A stretch of 64,000 nt of DNA, taken from contig CAMVGO010000002.1 in the NCBI GenBank assembly GCA_947167045.1, positions 49,088-113,087 on the forward strand, written 5' to 3'. Each line of letters opens with the position of its first letter. The stretch's first letter is position 1. Positions 60,164 to 64,000 of this stretch are shown here, one piece after another. Below the pieces are notes generated by a model. The model was not told the origin of the DNA. It ran no database searches and was given only the letters and a program-made list of their open reading frames with translations. The DNA is from an uncultured Clostridia bacterium. GTDB taxonomy: Bacteria; Bacillota; Clostridia; Saccharofermentanales; Saccharofermentanaceae. The position numbers and the translations under genes are program-made.

Positions 60164-60306
60164 TTGCCCCCGCGGCTCCCGAAAACATATTGAATATATG
60201 CGCGTGTATAAGACAGTTGCTTTTTATAGATTATGACTACTGTACGTTGCATGCGTTTGAGTTTAAGATTTATAAGTCTTTATTGATAAATAAGGAGGAT
60301 AATATC

Positions 60307-61281
60307 ATGAAGAAGATTATGGCGCTTATTCTCGGACTTGCCATGATGCTCGGCATCGCTTCCTGTGCGAAGAAGGTTGAAGTTCCGTCGAAGAGCGATG
60401 TAAGGAAAGCCGTTGAGGAAGAGTATGAGATGGAGTTCAAGTGCAAGTCTCAGGACATTTCCGACGATGAGAAAGAAGCTGAATGGGTATTCCTTTCAAA
60501 GGACGGTTCCCTCGAAGTAACAGTTAACTGGAATTCCAAGAATCCCGAGGAGTTTGAGTTTGACGAGGAAGAGCATCCCGAGGCTACTGAAACAGATCCT
60601 GTTATCGAGACAGAGACTGAAGAGACCACTGAAGAAACAACAGAAGAGACAATTGCTGAAACCACCAAAGAGACAACGAAGGAAACACAGACTTCCGAGT
60701 CTTCCGATGCTTCTGAGACTTCCGGCGATGAGACAAAGTCCACAGCAGCTCCCCAGGGCAACGGCAAGTATGTTAATTTCGATGAGATGAACTTCTATGT
60801 AAACGGTCAGAAGTTCACACTCGGAAAAGTAACACTCCAGGAGATGATCGATGCAGGTGTTCCTTTCGATGAAGACGACCTCGAGGACGCAGGCAACAAC
60901 CTCAAGTCCAACTATCAGTCATCCGGCTTTGAGATCGTTCTCGGAGAATACTATTCCGCATATATCTATGTATTCAATGATACAGATTCAGGCAAGCCCA
61001 TGAACGAGTGCTATGTCAACGAGATCTATTTCCCTTACAATCCCAAGAAGGAGCAGGACATCCTTTCATTCGATTTCCCGCTCAACATGACAATGGATGA
61101 TCTCAAGGCAAATGCAGGTGAGCCTACAAAGGAATCCCACTATGATTCCGAAGACAGCGACTACTATTCTGATACACTCAAGTATGAGACAGAGTCCGAG
61201 AGATATATCAGCGGAAGCCGTTATCAGTTTGAATTCTCAAACAGCGAGCTCAGATATATTTACATCACATACATGCCCTGA
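60307..61281 (+). CDS. Secreted lipoprotein with Thr/Glu-rich linker, function unknown
   Basis: A 324-residue protein. MKKIMALILGLAMMLGIASC is a lipoprotein signal with lipobox GIASC. Residues 25-80 form a small domain, about 85-140 a Thr/Glu linker (ETETEETTEETTEETIAETT) and about 155-324 a second domain (FDEMNFYVNGQKFTLGKVTL). The ORF track adds 55 residues upstream; the ATG at 60307 follows AAGGAGGATAATATC. The design (lipobox, Ser/Thr/Glu linker, compact end domain) resembles that at 16848. Family unknown. Confidence 0.88.
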   Translation: MKKIMALILGLAMMLGIASCAKKVEVPSKSDVRKAVEEEYEMEFKCKSQDISDDEKEAEWVFLSKDGSLEVTVNWNSKNPEEFEFDEEEHPEATETDPVIETETEETTEETTEETIAETTKETTKETQTSESSDASETSGDETKSTAAPQGNGKYVNFDEMNFYVNGQKFTLGKVTLQEMIDAGVPFDEDDLEDAGNNLKSNYQSSGFEIVLGEYYSAYIYVFNDTDSGKPMNECYVNEIYFPYNPKKEQDILSFDFPLNMTMDDLKANAGEPTKESHYDSEDSDYYSDTLKYETESERYISGSRYQFEFSNSELRYIYITYMP

Positions 61282-61309
61282 TAAAGAGCATTAAGCTAAA
61301 GACAAATAT

Positions 61310-61345
61310 GAGGCTGTCCGGCAAGGGCAGCCTCTATATTTATGT
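61310..61345 (+). terminator. Rho-independent terminator
   Basis: GAGGCTG pairs with CAGCCTC around TCCGGCAAGGG, followed by TATATTTATG. It lies 28 bp after the lipoprotein stop. Confidence 0.78.
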
Positions 61346-61373
61346 TGACAACCCACCTTTCATATAGTATTTT
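61345..61373 (+). promoter_or_regulatory. Promoter of the trpEG T-box transcript
   Basis: A perfect TTGACA (61345-61350) is followed after 17 bp by TATTTT (61368-61373). The predicted start near 61380 matches the start of the T-box leader. Confidence 0.75.
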
Positions 61374-61379
61374 TATCTC

Positions 61380-61670
61380 AATTCAAAACCGTTGACGGAG
61401 AGTGAGTAGTTTTAGGAATTCCTGTCAAAGAGAGTCCGGGATGGTGAGATCCGGGCACAAGGAGCTTAGAGCGAATGGACTCCGGAGGGCGCGAGGGAAA
61501 GGGGATACCCCCAAGTATATTGCGACGTAAGGCATACGTAAGTTGCCGGAGATATGATGGTATCTCGTCTAAGCGCACGGATCAGACCGTGAATCAAGGT
61601 GGCACCGCGGATAAGTTGTTATTCGTCCTTGACAGAAGATAAAGGATCTTTTGTCGAAGGGCGTTTTTTA
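61380..61670 (+). promoter_or_regulatory. T-box leader with Trp (UGG) specifier
   Basis: The leader contains the T-box core AATCAAGGTGGCACCGCGG (61592-61610) and stem I with GGAGAGTGAGTAG on the 5' side and GAATGGACTCCG on the 3' side. The triplet TGG at 61476-61478, followed by A, sits at the specifier position and reads Trp. A terminator hairpin (CGTCCTTGACA pairing with TTGTCGAAGGGCG, 61624-61663) is followed by TTTTTT. Uncharged tRNA(Trp) would stabilise the antiterminator and switch on trpE and trpG. Confidence 0.96.
61624..61669 (+). terminator. Regulated terminator of the T-box leader
   Basis: CGTCCTTGACAGAAGAT folds onto GGATCTTTTGTCGAAGGGCG and a TTTTTT run follows directly. It is the off-state alternative to the T-box antiterminator. 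Confidence 0.88.
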
Positions 61671-61707
61671 TTGCCTTCGGCAAAAAGAAAAGCCGGAGGT
61701 GACAAGA

Positions 61708-63174
61708 ATGAAAGTTGTGCCGTCGATCGAAGAAGTAAGAGAGCTGGCAAAAAGCGGCAGGTACGACGTTGTACCGCTCAATACAGAGATACTGTCTGAC
61801 TTTACCACGCCCATAGAAGCTATCCGCATTCTCAAGAATGCATCGACTCATGCGTATATGCTCGAGTCTGCGCAGGCAGACGAGAGGTGGGGAAGATACA
61901 CCTTCCTGGGCTTTGATCCCAAGCTTGAGATCACATGCATAAACGGAGAGATCACATACGGCGACAAGACCGAAAAGACAGATGATCCTTCGGAGATAAT
62001 AAGAGACATCCTCTCAAAGTTCAGAAGCCCGAGATTCGACTATCTCCCTTCGTTTACCGGCGGCCTTGTCGGATATTTCTCATATGATTACCTTTGCTAT
62101 GCTGAGCCCACCGCGAAATGCGATGTCATCGACAGCGAGAACTTCAAGGATGTCGACCTCATGCTCTTTGATAAGGTCATAGCCTTCGATCACGTAAGGC
62201 AGAAGCTGATCCTCATCTCCAACATGTCTTTGGAGGACGTTGACGCGGGATATGCAGAGGCATCTGAAGAACTGGGGGCCCTCATAGACCTTCTGAAGAA
62301 CGGCGCGAAAACGGAAGAGCCAGAAGGAAAGCTCCTTTCTGAAGTAACGCCCCTGTTCTCGAAAGAAGAATACTGCGCGATGGTGGAGAAAGCCAAGCAC
62401 TATATCCTTGAGGGAGACATCTTCCAGATAGTTCTCTCAAACAGGCTCTCGGCTTCTTTTGAGGGAAGTCTTCTCAATACATACAGGATCTTAAGGACGA
62501 TCAATCCTTCGCCTTATATGTTCTATTTCGCAGGCACCGACGTGGAAGTCGCGGGAGCTTCGCCGGAGACTCTGGTAAAGCTCGAAGACGGTATCCTTCA
62601 CACATTCCCGCTCGCCGGAACCCGTCCCAGAGGAAAGACGGAAGAAGAGGACAGAAGGCTCGAGGAAGAACTCCTGGCTGACGAAAAGGAACTTGCCGAG
62701 CACAACATGCTCGTCGACCTGGGCCGCAACGATCTGGGCAAGATAAGTGAGTTCGGATCGGTCGAAGTCGAGAAATTAAGGAGCATAGAGCGTTATTCAC
62801 ATGTCATGCACATCGGTTCCACTGTACGCGGAAAGATCGACGGGAAGCACGATGCGCTCGATGCCATCGAAGCTGTCCTTCCGGCAGGCACGCTTTCAGG
62901 CGCACCGAAGATAAGGGCATGCCAGCTGATCGGCGAACTCGAGAACAACAAGCGCGGCATCTACGGCGGCGCGATCGGCTATATCGACTTTACGGGCAAC
63001 ATGGATACGTGCATCGCGATCCGCATTGCCTACAAAAAGAACGGCAAGGTCTTCGTAAGGAGCGGCGCGGGCATCGTTGCCGATTCCGTTCCGGAGAAAG
63101 AATACGAGGAGTGCCTGAACAAGGCAAAGGCCGTCCTCAATTCGCTTAACCTTGCGCAGGAGGTGGACGTATGA
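61708..63174 (+). CDS. trpE: Anthranilate synthase component I
   Basis: A 488-residue chorismate-binding enzyme. The N-terminal AYMLESAQADERWGRYTFLG is the Trp feedback segment (LLES-type). The catalytic part has PLAGTRPRGKTEEEDRRLEE, NMLVDLGRNDLGKIS and LPAGTLSGAPKIRACQLIGE. The ORF track starts at 61651; the ATG at 61708 follows GCCGGAGGTGACAAGA. It forms anthranilate from chorismate with TrpG. The stop overlaps the trpG start (ATGA). The T-box leader upstream controls it. Confidence 0.97.
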   Translation: MKVVPSIEEVRELAKSGRYDVVPLNTEILSDFTTPIEAIRILKNASTHAYMLESAQADERWGRYTFLGFDPKLEITCINGEITYGDKTEKTDDPSEIIRDILSKFRSPRFDYLPSFTGGLVGYFSYDYLCYAEPTAKCDVIDSENFKDVDLMLFDKVIAFDHVRQKLILISNMSLEDVDAGYAEASEELGALIDLLKNGAKTEEPEGKLLSEVTPLFSKEEYCAMVEKAKHYILEGDIFQIVLSNRLSASFEGSLLNTYRILRTINPSPYMFYFAGTDVEVAGASPETLVKLEDGILHTFPLAGTRPRGKTEEEDRRLEEELLADEKELAEHNMLVDLGRNDLGKISEFGSVEVEKLRSIERYSHVMHIGSTVRGKIDGKHDALDAIEAVLPAGTLSGAPKIRACQLIGELENNKRGIYGGAIGYIDFTGNMDTCIAIRIAYKKNGKVFVRSGAGIVADSVPEKEYEECLNKAKAVLNSLNLAQEVDV

Positions 63175-63737
63175 TCCTTCTTATAGATAATTACGACAGC
63201 TTTTCATATAACCTTTACCAGATGATCGGCCAGATCGATCCCGATATAAAGGTCATCCGCAACGACGAGATGACGGTGGATGAGATCCGCGCCTTAAAGC
63301 CGGACCGCATAATTCTTTCACCCGGCCCCGGAAGACCGGAAGACGCAGGCATCATCTGTGATGTCGCAGCATCTATCCATGACATTCCGATCCTGGGCGT
63401 GTGCCTCGGCCACCAGGCCATCTGCAAGGCTTACGGCGCCGTCGTTACTTATGCCGAGCACCTGATGCACGGGAAGCAGTCCGATGTGGGACTTTACGCT
63501 TTATGCCCTCTGTTCAGGGGAATAGGCGAGCGCACCAAAGTCGCACGTTACCACTCACTTGCAGCAGACCGTGACACGATCCCTGATTGTCTGCAGATCA
63601 CGGCTGTGGCAGATGACGGTGAGGTAATGGCCGTGCAGCATCGTGAATATCCAATCTACGGCGTACAGTTCCATCCGGAATCGATCCTTACGCCCGACGG
63701 AAAGAAGATGCTCGAGAACTTCCTTAACATAAAGTAA
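63171..63737 (+). CDS. trpG: Anthranilate synthase component II (glutamine amidotransferase)
   Basis: A 188-residue class I glutaminase. LLIDNYDSFSYNLYQM is the family start; ILGVCLGHQAICKAYG holds the nucleophile Cys; GVQFHPESILTPDG holds the catalytic His-Glu. TrpG and PabA are alike, but the position after trpE with a Trp T-box supports TrpG. A terminator follows and the remaining trp genes (D, C, F, B, A) are not in the next 260 bp, so the two genes form a short operon. Confidence 0.95.
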   Translation: MILLIDNYDSFSYNLYQMIGQIDPDIKVIRNDEMTVDEIRALKPDRIILSPGPGRPEDAGIICDVAASIHDIPILGVCLGHQAICKAYGAVVTYAEHLMHGKQSDVGLYALCPLFRGIGERTKVARYHSLAADRDTIPDCLQITAVADDGEVMAVQHREYPIYGVQFHPESILTPDGKKMLENFLNIK

Positions 63738-63769
63738 TCTAACGTGGTGATAACCTTCTCCTTAAGAAT

Positions 63770-63805
63770 GGGCTGTATCAAAATGCCGGTACAGCCCCTT
63801 ACTTT
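63770..63805 (+). terminator. Rho-independent terminator of trpEG
   Basis: GGGCTGTA pairs with TACAGCCC around a TCAAAATGCCGG loop, followed by CTTACTTTCG. The U-tract is weak, but the stem is strong. It lies 32 bp after trpG and shows that the operon ends with trpG. Confidence 0.75.
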
Positions 63806-63920
63806 CGCTTTTTGGCTGGCATTTGCCCAATGCCTGCTTTTCTGCCGTGTAAAAACGGCGAAAAACTGACCCCTTGAAGTGGATGTGCTAATGACCAGCC
63901 ATGTCTGCCGGAAGGCCAAA

Positions 63921-64000
63921 GTATCGAAATGTTTAAAAAACTTCCGTTTCCGATACCTGTCGAGAGTTCAACGTATCGAAATCCGGGGAAATCCTTTGTT
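63921..64000. repeat. Array C: start of a third 52-bp-pitch array, cut by the window edge
   Basis: GTATCGAAAT starts at 63921 and again at 63973, exactly 52 bp apart. The first unit has the inverted arm TTTCCGATAC about 29 bp downstream, then a spacer CTGTCGAGAGTTCAAC. The arm core GTATCG is the same as in the last unit of array B. The second unit is cut at 64000. The rest of the gap 63806-63920 holds no recognisable gene. Confidence 0.75.

Noticed and set aside
60142-60306. N-terminal extension of the lipoprotein from 60142
   Set aside because: It starts inside the preceding terminator; the lipoprotein signal starts at 60307 after AAGGAGGAT.

Overview
The window looks like a chromosomal segment of a low-to-mid GC Gram-positive anaerobe of the Clostridia (Bacillota), probably an uncultured gut or rumen lineage. 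Reasons visible in the sequence: strong AGGAGG-type ribosome sites, a GatCAB amidotransferase operon, FabK in place of FabI, a split class I fumarase, a T-box leader on trpEG, an FMN riboswitch on an ECF S component (RibU), a two-gene SUF-like Fe-S system, and secreted proteins with choline-binding-type GWxxxxxxWYYF repeats. No rRNA, tRNA, intact transposon, prophage or CRISPR array was seen. Species cannot be named from the sequence alone.

Layout. 0-1.5 kb: fumarase alpha and (cut by the window edge) beta subunits on the minus strand. 1.5-3.9 kb: an O-antigen ligase/polymerase-like membrane protein and an esterase. 4-5.5 kb: repeats, then ribU with its FMN riboswitch on the minus strand. 5.5-16.9 kb: a cell-surface polysaccharide locus on the plus strand: three LicD-type transferases, a dTDP-3-amino-3,6-dideoxysugar route (RmlB, aminotransferase, fused acetyltransferase/ketoisomerase), a flippase, a CDP-glycerol-type transferase and three glycosyltransferases, many with ATGA or TAATG overlaps. 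16.8-22.4 kb (minus strand): a lipoprotein, a Sel1-like protein, a 1-kb non-coding region with two arrays of 52-bp palindromic units, and glmS. 22.6-31.7 kb: sufC/sufB-like pair, a DUF4236 protein, a 1285-residue c-di-GMP phosphodiesterase with an unusual architecture, exoA, asparaginase and a C39-like protein.

31.7-45.7 kb is a fatty-acid/polyketide region in two blocks. The first has an ACP, a fused ketosynthase plus ketosynthase-like protein, a ketoreductase and a flavin reductase. The second is fabH-K-D-G-F-Z, with a FabT-like operator on its promoter and no ACP of its own. Between them is an AT-richer island with two leucine-rich, cell-wall-binding surface proteins, a decayed end of a third, and a remnant of an Rpn-type transposase. 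45.8-53.2 kb: a third repeat-rich wall-binding protein, a GH3 glycosidase, UDP-galactopyranose mutase and a secreted parvulin-like protein. 53.3-60.1 kb: gatCAB, a CNNM/CorC-type protein, a HAD phosphatase and a membrane-anchored PrsA/SurA-like foldase. 60.3-63.7 kb: a lipoprotein and a Trp T-box followed by trpE and trpG. The window ends inside another 52-bp-pitch array.

The genes suggest a cell investing in its envelope. The 5.5-16.9 kb locus can build an amino-sugar glycan decorated by LicD-type phospho-transferases. The choline-binding-type surface proteins at 36-48 kb could bind such a decoration. Glf, GlmS, the fab operon and the two foldase-like proteins fit with envelope supply and export. 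The most unexplained signal is the set of intergenic palindromic arrays sharing a 52-bp pitch (about five helical turns).
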